64,000 nt of DNA, taken from contig OX155951.1 in the NCBI GenBank assembly GCA_944548615.1, positions 17,995,453 to 18,059,452 on the forward strand. The letters run 5' to 3'. Positions 34,415 through 46,677 of the stretch are shown piece by piece. Made by a program: the position numbers and the translations under genes. Below the pieces are notes generated by a model. The model was not told the origin of the DNA. It did not search any database and worked only from the letters and a program-made list of their open reading frames with translations. The stretch's first letter is position 1. Each line of letters opens with the position of its first letter. The stretch is from Micropterix aruncella. Lineage: Eukaryota > Arthropoda > Insecta > Lepidoptera > Micropterigidae.

Positions 34415-34690
34415 ACCCCGTGACCAGCCTGAGAATGCGTCATCCGAATAGAATGAGACAGCTTCCTATAGTACCCCCACCATCCTTGTCTAGTCATGCA
34501 TTCACGGAGACACGTACATATATCACTATGGCAACGCGTTTATATCACTATGGCAACGCTTTGACGCCATAAGTCTGCTATGCTATGGATAAACGCGCAT
34601 GCGAAACTAGACAAGGATATAGGGAGTCTCATATGCCCCTATCTCTTTCTATTCGGTGAACGCATTCACTCACAGCCCGCCTTCGCACTC
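34415..34690. mobile_element. Foldback MITE with ATCCTTGTCTAGT arms
   Basis: The arms run from GAATGCGT..CCGAATAGAA through CATCCTTGTCTAGT (34491-34504) to the complement ACTAGACAAGGAT (34606-34618) and TTCTATTCGGTGAACGCATTC. The interior has two direct copies of ATATCACTATGGCAACGC (34530-34562). Confidence 0.65.
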
Positions 34691-35339
34691 CCGTTCTCTA
34701 TTTTGTTACACTATATGGTGTGAATGCATGAGCGTTTCATCAAACCACATCAAGCATGATTGTCAAGCCCGTAATGTTTGGCTTGCAATTTGGACCATCT
34801 AATTACGCCTTCTAAAACTCCTTTCGTCAAAGCAGTCGGCCGTGGTTTTATTTGGCAATGGGAAACCGATTACATTTAGGGTTCCGTACCGACAACCAAA
34901 TGTGAAGCTGCTATACAAACACGACCTGAAATCACATGCTCAGCCGTAGGTACGATCGCCATTCTTTATTCATTCTCCAACTTAAGCGTATGCCCAAGTA
35001 TATTGAATTCTTCAAACTGTATTTGTTTACTGTCTACGCTCAATCTTACCAATTTAACTAAGAATTTACAATAATTCTATCGAAAAAATTAAAGATCGTA
35101 ATAATTCCACTGACAGATCACTTTTGCCTAGTTTCATTTCCCGTCAATTTCTCGCAATATTTTCCTCCTACTTCTATCTTATCTTATCTAAAAAGATAAT
35201 TTCCATTTTTCATTGTTTTCAAATATTAAACATCATGCAGACTATTTTGCACTTGTAAATATTTTTGACAGTTGTAACTTTTTTCGCTAGTGTAAAACTA
35301 TTCGAGAAAAACCTGTATTTTGAATTTTTTGAATTTGTA

Positions 35340-36300
35340 ACTACATGCACTTGTCCTCTAGTGAAATTGTAATATTGTCTTCTTCTTCTTATTTTCTCAA
35401 TAACTCTGCTTTGAGTAGGGTAACTAAGATTAAGGATCTGGGTGTTACACTCGACTCCAAACTGCTATTTGATGCCCACATCGACAGTATTGTTGCGAAA
35501 GCGTTTAAAGCCCTAGGATTTATTATACGATCCAGCGAACACTTCAATAACATAAAAACCATAAAAATTCTCTACTGTGCCTACGTCCGCAGTCATCTTG
35601 TATATGCATCCCAGTTATGGAACCCTTGTTACGAGGTGTACCTATGCATCGAGAATAGAGGCCATCCAAAGAAAATTTCTGCACTACATAGAATATAAAT
35701 GTCGTATACGTGATCCAGACTACTATTCTCGTTGTATCCGCCATCATTTGCTGCCATTGGCTTTGCGAAGAAACATAGCTGACATCTCACTTTTACTACG
35801 AATTTTAAATGGCTCGATTGATTGTCCTGAACTATTATCTAAAATATCTCTCCGCACTCCTAGCCGGGCACTTAGAAATAGGGCACCGCTTCATGTACCT
35901 GACTTTAAAACCAAATACAGGCGTAATTCCTATTTTATAAGGGTATGCGAAACTTTCAACACCCTGAATGCTGACATGGATATTGACCCCTTTTTCACGA
36001 ATATAGATACTATAAGGAAGCAGGTTGTAGGGCGATTTTGTGATGACCAGGCTTAGCATTTCCTTCTTTTATTACAGTCTTGTTTATGTCAACATGTTTT
36101 CTAATGTACAATATAGTATCTTCTTGTTTAATATCTTCTTTATATTTAATATCAGTTCTAAATTCACGTTATTATTATTGTCATTATCAGTGGTAACTTG
36201 TAAATGGCTCTAAGCTTCCTATTATTGTTCACTATAAAATTATTGGCTGTAAGTTATCCTTAAGAAAATAAAAATAAAAAAATAAAAATAAAATAAAATT
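35340..36300 (+). pseudogene. 3' end of a jockey-like LINE with A-rich tail
   Basis: This is the C-terminal part of a non-LTR retrotransposon reverse transcriptase. It starts KIKDLGVTLDSKLLFDAHID, goes through LYCAYVRSHLVYASQLWNP, then shifts frame near 35635 to RIEAIQRKFLHYIEYKCR, RHHLLPLALRRNIADISLLL and RILNGSIDCPELL, with a stop at 36054-36056. The thumb and C-terminal order is typical for LINE elements. A tail of AAATAAAAAT units (36262-36299) marks the 3' end. The 5' part is missing, as in dead-on-arrival copies. Confidence 0.85.
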
Positions 36301-36469
36301 GTGACTTATTACTTTCGAGAAACGAGGCCAAGCGGACGAATATAACATCGGAAAAATGATTAACGAAAAAAAGGATAAACAAGCGTTGGAGCTGACGTCA
36401 GCATACTAAAAATTTGTACAAATAATAGATTTGTTTTTAACAACAAATTAAACCGACACCATTTTTTTT

Positions 36470-36720
36470 AAAAGTCCAGCAGCCGTGTCATGGTGAAACT
36501 TAGAACGGGCTATCATAATTGAACGCGTATACAAAATTTCGTATATTGTGCTGTTGACCGTTGAGGCGTTCCCTCTTTGGAATTTGGTGCAGCACCCTCC
36601 TGGGTGCCGCAGTCCTGTCTTGGTGAAACATAGGAGGCATCATGACGGTCGTAATTGAATGCATATACAAAATTTCGTGTCTGTGCTGTTGACTATAACA
36701 AACATAAAAAATACAACCGA
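36470..36720. repeat. Two-unit degenerate direct repeat
   Basis: Blocks such as GTGGTGAAAC.TAG, TTGAA.GC.TATACAAAATTTCGT and GTGCTGTTGAC occur twice, about 150 bp apart (near 36490 and 36640). It is probably an untranslated end of a retroelement. Confidence 0.6.
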
Positions 36721-38004
36721 ATTGATAAACTTTTCCTTTTTTTGAAGTCGTTTAAAATAATTGTCTCCTACTCCCCCAAATGGCGATTTCCGGATGCGTT
36801 AAAGATGACGAGGTAAAAACATTTTTCCAAAATGGCATTAAAACAGACCCCTCTATGTATGTAAGTTTTACTACACATAATATTAAATATATTCATTGAC
36901 TATTCTCATTATTATCCTTGACTGTTCTTGTGACTATTTTCTATTATTTAATTTTGATTAATATCATAACATCTTATTAAAATTAACACAAATAACGCGA
37001 TTTCCTATTTTCCGTATTCTATTTTAAATTAACTATTTTCCGTATTCTATTTAAATTATTTCCTATTATTACTCATAGTTAGTTATTATTAGTTATAACT
37101 CATTTGTAATGGTTATGGTATTTAAAATGTTTTTTTGCCGAATATACGTACATAAAAAACCTAGCAGCTCGCTGCCTTAGAACAATTCCTGACACTTAGT
37201 TGGGCGGCAGCAGTACACCTATGCTAATATAGGCCGTGTTGATTTTTTTTACATCAATAAATGTTATATTTTTATAATTTATGATATGAATATTAGTAAG
37301 ACATGCTTTGTAAATCTGTTGATTAGTTAAATTAATAAATACATAAATATATTTCTGTGTGTAAGCATAGTTAGTTTTTGTTTGTGAGCATCGGACAAGT
37401 GGATAATTCTACACATAAAACTAAACCCAAAAACATATTTTTTGTGACTCGTTAAAAAAAGGGTAATTTAATATAAGGTAGCAGTATAGTTCAAATAGAA
37501 AGCCATAATATAGAGGAGATGAACTGGAGGGGAGTGGGTGTGAACATTTAATTACTAGAGATTTAAAAGTAAAATGAAGGTACAACTAACGAAATTGAGA
37601 AGTACTTATATGTTTTAGGGTAGTTATGTGGGCATTGCACTCTGACGGACGTTTTGTGTTATATAGCAGTTATGTGGAATTCTATTCATGTCGGATGTTA
37701 GCCCGACCCAAAAAGAAAGTTAAAATTTTCTTCAGGTGGACCGTTTATTTTCCATTTGTTTACGCTTATTTAGCTATTTTCGTCGTTTGTTTACACCCTC
37801 GTCGACATTTTTTTCGATATCCTATATGAGTCGGGTCAACTTCGCACCTATTATTGCCATATCATAACTACCACGGCCGGTCGTTAGTTCGGAATCTAAA
37901 TCTAGTGAATAGTGAATTCCATTGCGGCTAAGTTTGGATATGGAATTCTTTTCAAACCTCTTTTCCAAACTTTATATAAATTTTGGATGTTCTTTTCTTA
38001 TAGA
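36721..38004. other. Gene-free AT-rich stretch
   Basis: No coding exon was seen. A short piece around 37863-37925 (CACGGCCGGTCGTTAGTTCG) matches the tail of the R2-type element at 5519-6090. Confidence 0.5.
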
Positions 38005-38029
38005 AATATATATATATATATATATATAT
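38005..38029. repeat. AT microsatellite
   Basis: Uninterrupted (AT)n of about 25 bp. Confidence 0.9.
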
Positions 38030-38034
38030 CTTAA

Positions 38035-38870
38035 TATATATAAATTACGTGTCACGTTGTTTGTCCGCGATGGACTCCTAAACTACTTAACCGATTTGAA
38101 TCAAATTTGCACACAATGTGCAGTTTGATCCAACTTGAAAGATAGGATAGCTTACGTCTTAATTTAGTGTCGCGATATTATTTTATTGCAATGTCTATTA
38201 TTTGACATTCGCAATTATCTGTTAGTTCCAAACGATTTTAACAGATGGCGATAACAGATCTATTGAGTAATCCATAGATGGCGCTGCTATGTTAAACCTA
38301 CAAACGTCATAGTCGGCCAAGCGTTATTCTAAATTCAAAATATTGTGAAGGTAATACAGTGAAATTATTCCTGCTTTTTAATTATTTGTGCTTCATTGTT
38401 CAAAACTCTTTAATTAAAATATATACATGTAAGTATTATCACATAGTTATAAAAGTGGAATAACTGCAGTATAGGAACCCCTCTCCATTTTTTTTCATTT
38501 TAATGCTAAATCTGGAAGAAAATTGTGTCGGTCGCTATAAATAAGCGAGATATAGGCATTCAAAGTTTAAATTTTAAAAACAGGCCAAAATAATATAATA
38601 TAAAAATGGATGTTGGTATATCTGTATGCCCGTCTGTCCGAGTTTAATAGACTCCGAAACCGTTTGACCGATCACCATGAAAGTTGGCATATATATATGT
38701 ATTTTTTCATGGTTAAGGTTTTTATATATATATCCGCTTTGTTGCAACTTTCAACTAGACGGCGCTGCAGCACACCAACTTCTATACTGCTCAACCGATC
38801 GCCAAGAAAATTGGTATACATTGGTATATGAGAAAAGATATAACACGGGCAACGCCGGGTAATACCACTC
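38035..38870 (+). repeat. Retroelement-like 3' end ending at a TA microsatellite
   Basis: It contains GTCACGTTGTTTGTCCGCGA, CCGTTTGACCGATCACCATG, and finally ACGGGCAACGCCGGGTAAT immediately before the long (TA)n. The last block followed by a microsatellite tail is a common 3' terminus of RTE-type elements in insects. Two overlapping partial copies seem present (about 38035-38290 and 38590-38870). Confidence 0.65.
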
Positions 38871-39254
<384 letters not shown>

Positions 39255-39287
39255 TAAAATATCAATATATATATATATATATATATA

Positions 39288-40061
39288 CAGGGTGTTCGGC
39301 AGACGGTTGTATATACGATTATGACGGACAAGTGAGGCCCTCACCTACATGCTTGGCCCCAAAAATTTAACCTAGGCCTCACGATTTTTTTAAAATTATT
39401 TTTTTGTAATATGGCGAAATTTTTCATTTCCATGGCTTTAAACTCCATTAACTTCATTTAAAACTGATTAAACAGTCAAAAAATTTTTTATTCGTATCTA
39501 AATTACTAGCAGAATAATAAAAAAAAAATTTGGTTCAGACAACCACCATTAAAAAAAAAATTGCCCTGTTTTTTTTTTCAGCAATTTACATCAGTTTTGG
39601 TGAAATGATCAATACCTCTTGTTATTTTGAAATAAAATACGTAAATTGCATACCAATAGAAAGGGCATAACCTAGAGATGTTTTGATTAAATTTGAAGCG
39701 CTCTACCTCTTTTTTTTTTTTTTTTTAATGCAATGAGAAATTGACATTTAAGATTATTTTTAAAATGTTTTGGTACTTTAGGGCTATTTTTTTTAATGGT
39801 GATTATCTGAGCCAATTTTTTTTTCATTATTAATCTGCTACTAATTTAGATACGAATAAAAAAAAATGTTGACTATTTTATCAGTTTTAAATGAAGTTAA
39901 AGGAGTTTAAAGCCATGGAAATGAAAAATTTCGCCATATTACAAAAAAAATCATTAAAAAAAAATTGTGAGTCCTAGGTTAAATTTTTGGGGCCAAGCAT
40001 GTAGGTGAGGGCCTCACTTGTCCGTCATAATCGTATGTACAACCGTCTGCCGAATACCCTG
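39288..40061. mobile_element. Long foldback element, ~285-bp arms
   Basis: The left arm starts CAGGGTGTTCGGCAGACGG (39288) and the right arm ends in its near-exact complement (40061), with TATATA on both sides. Arms at 39288-39575 and 39779-40061 match over almost their full length, with few differences, around a roughly 200-bp A/T spacer. It has no coding capacity and is a TA-targeted non-autonomous DNA element. Confidence 0.88.
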
Positions 40062-40568
40062 TATATATATATTTATTTTATCAATGTAACTATACAATAT
40101 AACGAAGCTAGAAGAATAGCTACGAATCGTACACTCGGTTAATGTGTCGCAGTTGCTTATCGTTTATATAATGTAGCATAGAAAATAGTAATCGATAGTA
40201 ATACTATTTAGGTATTATACCTATTATAGTTTTTGTCGTATCATTTTGAATTTAAAAATATGTAAGTATTTATTAAACATACAAAATGAAAAGTTTACCT
40301 TCACAGGCGAATTTTAGCATGGTTGTTCAAATTTATTCCACCGACCTTTTACAAAACTAAATTTAAAAAAATCTATTTAAAATTTTCTTTATTATCTTAG
40401 CATTATAGATAACCTAAGTCGTTAGATAACCTAAATAACAATATTTTTCCATGTTAAATTTCGTGATGGGTATGTTTTGATTTGAATTCGGGTAACTTAA
40501 AAGAGGACTAGATTTTGGGAAATCGGTTTGAAGGCAATGCGACATTCGCGTAAGCCTACAGCGAATTC
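40062..40568 (-). other. Probable 3' UTR of the chitin deacetylase
   Basis: AT-rich sequence. A reverse-strand AATAAA (TTTATT at 40388-40393) lies about 175 bp after the stop and is a reasonable poly(A) signal. Confidence 0.45.
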
Positions 40569-43500
40569 TTAAACATCTAAACCTTCTCCGGTCGGATCCA
40601 ATATCCAAGGATAATTCCTGGGGCAATTCATGCAAGTGAATAAGCGAATCGTCTCTCTGGGTAATTCCCGCGATTGCAGCGGACAAGCGTTTGGAAGAGA
40701 ACAGAATGGTTGCCCTTTGACGTCGCAGTTATCCAACTTCCACTCTGCGAAGTCTCTGAGTGATGTTAATTCAGTCGGGTTCTGCATCCATTGGATGGCC
40801 TGCGTCATGGTGACGAAGTAGACGTCGCTGCGGGCGTTCATGTCCTCGATGAACTTGATGAGGGAGTCTTTGAAGTGTTTGTTGGATTTGAGCCAGGAGG
40901 CGTGGAAGTGTAGGCCGAGGGGCGCTCGGTTCGTGCTGTAGTGGCGGTCGAAGTTCGTCTGTAACAGCCTGTAGAGCTGGTCTCCCGTGGCCACGTTGGA
41001 GCAAGAGTCGACCGTGTGGCAGCCTGAGAGGGCTTCGTCGAAAGTAGGGTCGTCTCTGCGGTCGAGCTCGTTCATGACCATCTCCCAGATGGGGTAGCTC
41101 CTGGTCGGGCAGTTGCGGTCGTTTCCGTTGCACTTGTGCGGCATTCTGTAAGTGAGCGTGTACGGCCAGATCGGGACTGGGCTCAGAGACGCCGTTATCG
41201 TCGAGTCGTACACGAAGAATTGATCCGACATCATTTCGAATTGCTTGTTCCTGCCGACGCGAAGGTACGGAGCGCGGACTCCTATTATAGAGCCATCTGT
41301 AATGTTGGCGTAGGTCTCGGCGATGAGCCTCCCGCCGGCCATTTCTGCGAGCCAATCGTCGTACGTTCCTTTGGACCAATACTCCGGATCGTCTTTGTCC
41401 GTGATCGAAAAGGAGGCGATTTCGTGCCCCTTGCGGTGGAGTTCCTGTACGTCGGCGTAGTTCGTATACTTGTGGGAGATGAAGAACGTTCCTTTGACGG
41501 TGCAGCCGTTGGGGTTGTGCCTCTGGCCGTTGAAGATGTCGTCGTAGAGATCAATGTTGTCCACGTTGACGGCTCCGTTGAAGGTGATGGTGATCATTTG
41601 GGGGACTTGGTTGACGTCGAGTCCCCCGGGGATGCGGGTGCCGTCGCGGGAGCAGAAGCATTCTGGGCGGACGCATTTCGAAAGGTCGCATTCATCAGCG
41701 CGGTTCGGATCCAAATCCACGGCTAAAATAATTAAAAACAAAAACTCAATAATAATATCTCCACATCACAATATCGTCAGGCACTACAAAATTCCAGCTA
41801 ATTTTATTGATTTATTTATAACAACTTCCTTGAAACTTAAATGTATGTGTTTTACTAGTAAAAACACATACATTTACATACGTTTCAAGCGAGTTTAAAG
41901 TCTCTTCGTTCATGTTTAGAAGTTTCTTCATTCCTGAGATATAGTAGGGGAGACCGGGGATGGTTTGGACACTGGGATACAAAGGACAGTTTCATATTCC
42001 CGCCCTAATGTGAATTCTACTGCCGCAACCGATTGTACTCCTTGGCAAAACGGCGGCAGGCCAGCTGTTATAAATATACGGCCGGCGCTCTAAAATTGTG
42101 ATTTTTACAGAGGTTATTTGCTTTTCGACACCTCTGATGTAAGTTTTCAAGGTTAGAACGTAAGGTTTATCTGTAACTAGTTTACGTTCCGTTTTAGTTC
42201 CGCTTGTACGCAATGGTGACTGGTAGGAATACATTTATGTATATTTCATAAATGTGCAATTTTTGATTTAGATTTCACAGCCACAAATGTGTTGATTACA
42301 TCAGTTGGGGGATACAATGGACCGGTTGTCTATAATTGTATCCTGTGTAGCACTGCTTTACCTGTCCCATAGCTTACCTGTTTTATATTTAGAAAAAAAA
42401 ACGACTTAGAAAGATGTCTGTTACTTAATCAGTGTTTGTGTATGTACTCCAAACTGCATGTCAATACCCAGGTGCCGTCCAAAGTTCCCCATACACGGGC
42501 ATAGTTTGGATAGATTGATTTCATCTAATTTTCGGCCTTTTTCGTATTAAATAATACTCTTGGAAAGTTTTTATTATGAGTAAATAAGTCTAAAAAAGTA
42601 CTCTTAACATTACCCTAAAAACCAAAAAGGTAAAGTATTTAGAAATAACAATAAAAAATAAGATCCAAAAAGTATCCAAGCTATCCCCGGTCTCCCCTAC
42701 AGTCATTTGGTTCTAAGAAAGAGGTTACCTGGAAAGTTTTCCGAGAGTTTTGAAAATGGGTAATTTTATAAATTTCGATGTGCTCTTTCCGAATTTCAAG
42801 TTTGCCACCTCGCATCTCTGCCGCTCGCATCGCCATATTGGAAAACTGGTTGATTGAAATTCGTAAAGAGGTAAAACTACCAAATGACTGTACTAATATA
42901 AGACCCAACAATTTTTTTAATTCATTTTAATTCTTTATTCAATCATTATTTAGTCGTTCGTGCGTCGTCGGGCGATTAAAAGTGCGGATTTTTGACATTA
43001 AACGTAATTAACTAAAATTTCCTACATGCAAAAGCTCATGGTTTTCGAATTACTTAAATTTTTGTGATTTCTAGAATTTGTAAATAATTCAAATTGGTTT
43101 AGGGAACTCCCTGTTATTGTTAAAAATAAACTTACTGCATGCATTTTCATCAGATCCATCTTCACAGTCAGGTGTATCATTACAGAATAAATCTTTCTTA
43201 AGGCATTCCCTGTTGCCGCATGCCAGTTCTCCCTCTGGGCAGATAGGTTCTTCAGTCACGAACAAAGGCATGACCTTCCTTGGCTCTATTGAAATAGATT
43301 AAAAAATAGACATGTTTTACTTTTAATATGCGAAACGATGATTTATACGTTTCCCCGACACTCACTTTCAAGGCGATCGCAATTTTGTACTTTTGTTCTC
43401 CAATCGCACACTTGGCGGTCGATGTCGAAGGCAAGACCGCCTAAACATTTCAGCGGGGCCAGTCTCGTGACACCGTTTATACCGGAGCTGGCATCGCATC

Positions 43501-44940
43501 TGAAAATGCAAAAAAAATATATTGTTATGTCACCCTAAGACTTAGTCGGCAAGTAGCCAAGGACTGATTTCATCTAAATATCAATTTTATAAATAAAATC
43601 GATGAGCGCCCTCCCTCGGCCGGCAGATGAACGCTGTTCGTTTCCCCACTAAAAGCGGGGTTGGACAAAGCGCCAACGGATGGCGTTAATATTTGATTAA
43701 ATGTATAGCGGAATTTTAATATTACTAGTGTAGCGTGTTATATGAGATATTTCAACCATTCACAGTAGAGCGGTGTCGACTACAACGGACGAATCCGTCA
43801 CCCCAGGCTGGTATAACGATATGTGATCGTTCTTTCAGCCGTGGGATGAACGTAGAAGACTTAGAGACAAGACAATCTACTGTCTAGTTCCGTCAACAAG
43901 TCCGTTAGAGGCCAACGCCTTACGGCGAGGCATTTGTAAAGGTAACCAGCGGGCAGCCTCGCCCCCTAACTACCAGTTTTGGTAGGATATCTCCGTCTGG
44001 AGTTAACCTTCAGGATACCTCCGTCCTCCTGACTGGTTACAGGTCCGAAGTCGCTACCCCACCATTCACAGTGTGATTTCGTCCCAACAAGGCATCTGTG
44101 TACCAAACTTCGAGTCTCTGAGTCCAATATTTCGAGATTAAAATATGATTACTGCGGTGGACCGATTTTAGCCACAATCTATTCAACTGTTGCCATGACC
44201 AAACGATGCCTGCATACACAAATATTCAGCTCAATTGGATTAACCGTTGTGGAGGAATACATATCCAGACAGACAGATAGACATACAGACACACAGACCA
44301 GTGCCGGATTAACCCACGTGAAGGCCCCATTTATCCCATTTATTACAATTATATAATTATATGACAACACTTATCCCATTTATTACAATTATATAATTAT
44401 ATGACCAAAGAGTTTATTAAACATTTTGTACTTAAAATTTCAATTCACTGTTTTTTTTTCAATTTAGAATTTCCATTTTCAAATATTATGATTGTAATGG
44501 TTACTTGTTCGGGGGCCCGGGGCCCCCTAAACGGCATGGGCCCATAGGCCAGGGCCTTATGGCTAACCCGGCACTGATACAGACACACAGACAGCCTTCC
44601 ATCTGGAAATGGTTTTAATCGTCGCAGGTGAGCTCAAAATGGATATTTCCATCATCTCGAAAAAAAATGTTGCGTGTTCACAATACTTTTCCTCCTCGTC
44701 GGTCGGTGGGCCGGGAAATTAAGAGTAGGTTTTTGGGTATCTGTATAATCATCTATGTGGTCGAATGAGTGTATACTGACCTCACGACTTCCTTGCAGCT
44801 TTTCCTCGACTCCAATCGGAAGAACTCTTCGCTCGGTCTCCCCTGGCACAGTTTTTCGATGATGCTATCTGCGTTGCCCTCGTCGATGTCGTCCGCATCG
44901 CCATCGTCGATCTGCCTGCTCACCCGCGCGGCTAATAATA
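40569..44940 (-). CDS. Group I chitin deacetylase (CDA1/CDA2, serpentine/vermiform type), first exon missing
   Basis: This is a secreted protein acting on chitin of cuticle and tracheae. Exons in transcript order: 44940-44781, 43499-43366, 43285-43136 and 41722-40569, in phase across GT-AG introns (about 532 residues). The order is the end of a signal peptide (LLAARVS), a chitin-binding peritrophin-type domain (LCQGRPSEEFFRL .. CDWRTKVQNCD), an LDL-receptor class A domain (CPEGELACGNRECLKKDLFC .. DCEDGSDENAC), then the carbohydrate esterase 4 domain. CE4 motif 3 is kept (RAPYLR), as is LGLHFHASW. Motif 1 reads TFNG where TFDD is usual, and motif 2 reads FSITD where H-S/T-x-x-H is usual, so metal binding looks lost. 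The first residues of the signal peptide need another exon upstream (phase 1, before the acceptor at 44941-44942). Which of the two paralogues it is cannot be settled here. Confidence 0.93.
41945..42699. mobile_element. TIR element TAGGGGAGACCGGGGAT in deacetylase intron
   Basis: TAGGGGAGACCGGGGATGG (41945) and its near complement ATCCCCGGTCTCCCCTA (42683-42699). The inverted similarity continues for about 35 bp on each side (TTGGACAC/TTGGATAC). The 755-bp interior has no recognised protein. It is a non-autonomous DNA transposon. Confidence 0.8.
43535..44290 (+). repeat. Composite dispersed repeat in deacetylase intron
   Basis: The outer parts match 14640-15110. A middle segment (43790-44000) matches 27480-27705, so one repeat is inserted in, or is part of, the other. 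It ends in CAGA/ACAG simple sequence at 44262-44298. Confidence 0.7.
44299..44576. mobile_element. hAT-type MITE (CAGTGCCGG ends)
   Basis: CAGTGCCGGATTAACC at the left and the complement GGCTAACCCGGCACTG at the right. It is flanked by ACACAGAC and ATACAGAC, consistent with an 8-bp duplication, although the site is an ACAG simple repeat. The 278-bp unit is non-coding and lies in a deacetylase intron. Confidence 0.75.
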
Positions 44941-45340
44941 CTAAAACCAAAAAGAGAATGATTCACGGGGAGGCAAAACTGTGTAAAATTTATTTAAAAC
45001 GCATTCCGACAGGGTCTTTATCTCTGCAGCCGCTCCGAGAACTTTCGATTTCGCTGGTTTAGCGTCGAGTCAACGACTGGGACAAGTCACAAAGGTCAAA
45101 CGAACAATGATCACGCCCTAAGCGGCTGCGCCTGGCAAAAGGCATCGAGACTCGTTTGCCAACGTATTATGGTGCTACTGCTAAGAGGTCAACGTCGCTA
45201 TTTTGGATTGTACAGTTACGAATTATTACGCTATTTTGCAGTTTATTGTGGTAGATATGACAGATGGTAATATAGTGATCGTATAGGATGTGTTGCCTCT
45301 CAATACTGCGATCAGTCCTTATCTGCTGTGACGTGCGGGA
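44941..45340. other. Upstream of the second deacetylase exon
   Basis: This begins with the splice acceptor TTGGTTTTAG (minus strand). The missing signal-peptide exon and promoter should lie further out, but no convincing short exon with a phase-1 donor was found. Confidence 0.4.
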
Positions 45341-45716
45341 TAGTTGTATAGTACCTACCGAAGTTTCCTGGCAACTATAGGGTTTTACAATAAAGGCGGG
45401 TCGATGTTGACAGTGGGCTCGATTGCGTTTTTCTTGAATTCAAATCTGAAATTAGTTCGTGTGAAGTACATCAGAGCGGAATATGAAATGGACGGTTGTC
45501 ACTTTCGCGCATTTAAACTACCAACCGAAGATAAAGCAGCCAAATCTAACACCACACGAAATGTGTTCAAACTTGTTCGGGCGTCTATAAATTCGACAGG
45601 TAGTTTTGGTGCGGTTGAACTAATTTACTATTTTAGTTCACGGAGAAACGCAATCGGGCCCAGTCTGTGGCGGTCACGTGTTTTGGCGGTGTCTGTCAAA
45701 TTTGTTGTTTATTATT

Positions 45717-46040
45717 CAGTCACTGATGCCAAATCACAAAAGGAAAGTTACACGATTGAGCAGCACGTTAAAACTTTATTATCGAAATGAGTGTTTGTTA
45801 GTGCACGGGTATCTCTCGAGGAGGTGACGTAAATTGGCCACTCAGATCGTGTGATTTGACCCCACTGGGGTTGGTCTATGCCAATAATCCGCAATTGACC
45901 GATGCCCTCAAAGTCAACATAACCCAGGCCATCGCTCAAATTCAGCCGGATCTATGCGGCAGTCATTGAAAATTGAACCTCTCGGATTTGTGCCAACGTG
46001 CGAAGGCCGCGGCGGACATTTGAACATTGTCATGTTCCAT
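45717..46040 (+). pseudogene. Tc1/mariner-superfamily transposase remnant with large internal deletion
   Basis: The N-terminal TDAKSQKESYTIEQHVK (45720-45775) is joined to a C-terminal stretch (GDVNWPLRSCDLTPLG, YANNPQLTDALKVNITQAIA, then in another frame VIENWTSRICANV). Most of the transposase, including the first catalytic Asp residues, is gone, and stops interrupt the rest. The upstream open frame (45344-45716) does not resemble the transposase and is probably chance. Confidence 0.75.
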
Positions 46041-46290
46041 ACATAATGGCATACATGGATATTCAAATAAAAGAAGAATTACGTCAGTATCTCACGCACA
46101 GCTTGTTTTATTGCACAGACTGTCTACATCGACTCGCCCTTATTGGAAAACCCTCGGTTTGTCTATGATAGTTCAGCGTCTCTGTTATCATTTCTCCTTT
46201 AGTAAATTACAACCCGAAGTCGGAGGTCGTCGCTCGCCATGGTAAGATAATATTTAAATTTGGACCGTCAATTATGTGCACGGGCTAATT

Positions 46291-46677
46291 ACACGACTAC
46301 CCGACAAAAAAGGATTGTAATGTGTTCAGGGTTCATCTATGTATGTTTTCAGTTTCTTTATTTTACCAAAACTTCTAAACACTTGATCCGATTTAGAAGT
46401 GTGTGGCATTATTAGAATCGTTATGTCATCCCGAGTATCATAGGATACCCTTAATGTCCAAGTATTAATAAGTAGTTGTCTAAATGTATAAATGTTATTA
46501 AATTAACGTACATATATTGTGTTTAGTGTCAAATAAAACATTTTATAATGTACATTTCGGAAATATGCTTGGATGGATATATGCATAAACCACAAATATT
46601 TAATAAAAAACGTAATAAAAATAATTATGAATATACTCGTAATACGAGTAGTTCACTTTCTGCAACATCAGTCGTGT
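46291..46677 (+). mobile_element. ACACGACTACC-type MITE
   Basis: The second full copy of the family at 15701-16081. The left end is ACACGACTACCCGAC and the right end CAGTCGTGT (46669-46677). The inner blocks AACTTCTAAACACTTGA.CCGATTTAGAAG are shared. Confidence 0.8.

Noticed and set aside
40771..41726. Other long open frames over the deacetylase exon (both strands)
   Set aside because: They are shadows of the GC-richer catalytic exon in other frames; only the deacetylase frame has domain content and in-phase splice sites.
45344..45790. 148-codon open frame as an independent gene
   Set aside because: Its last 20 or so codons are the N-terminus of a Tc1/mariner transposase remnant. The preceding part has no recognisable domain, splice context or coding bias.
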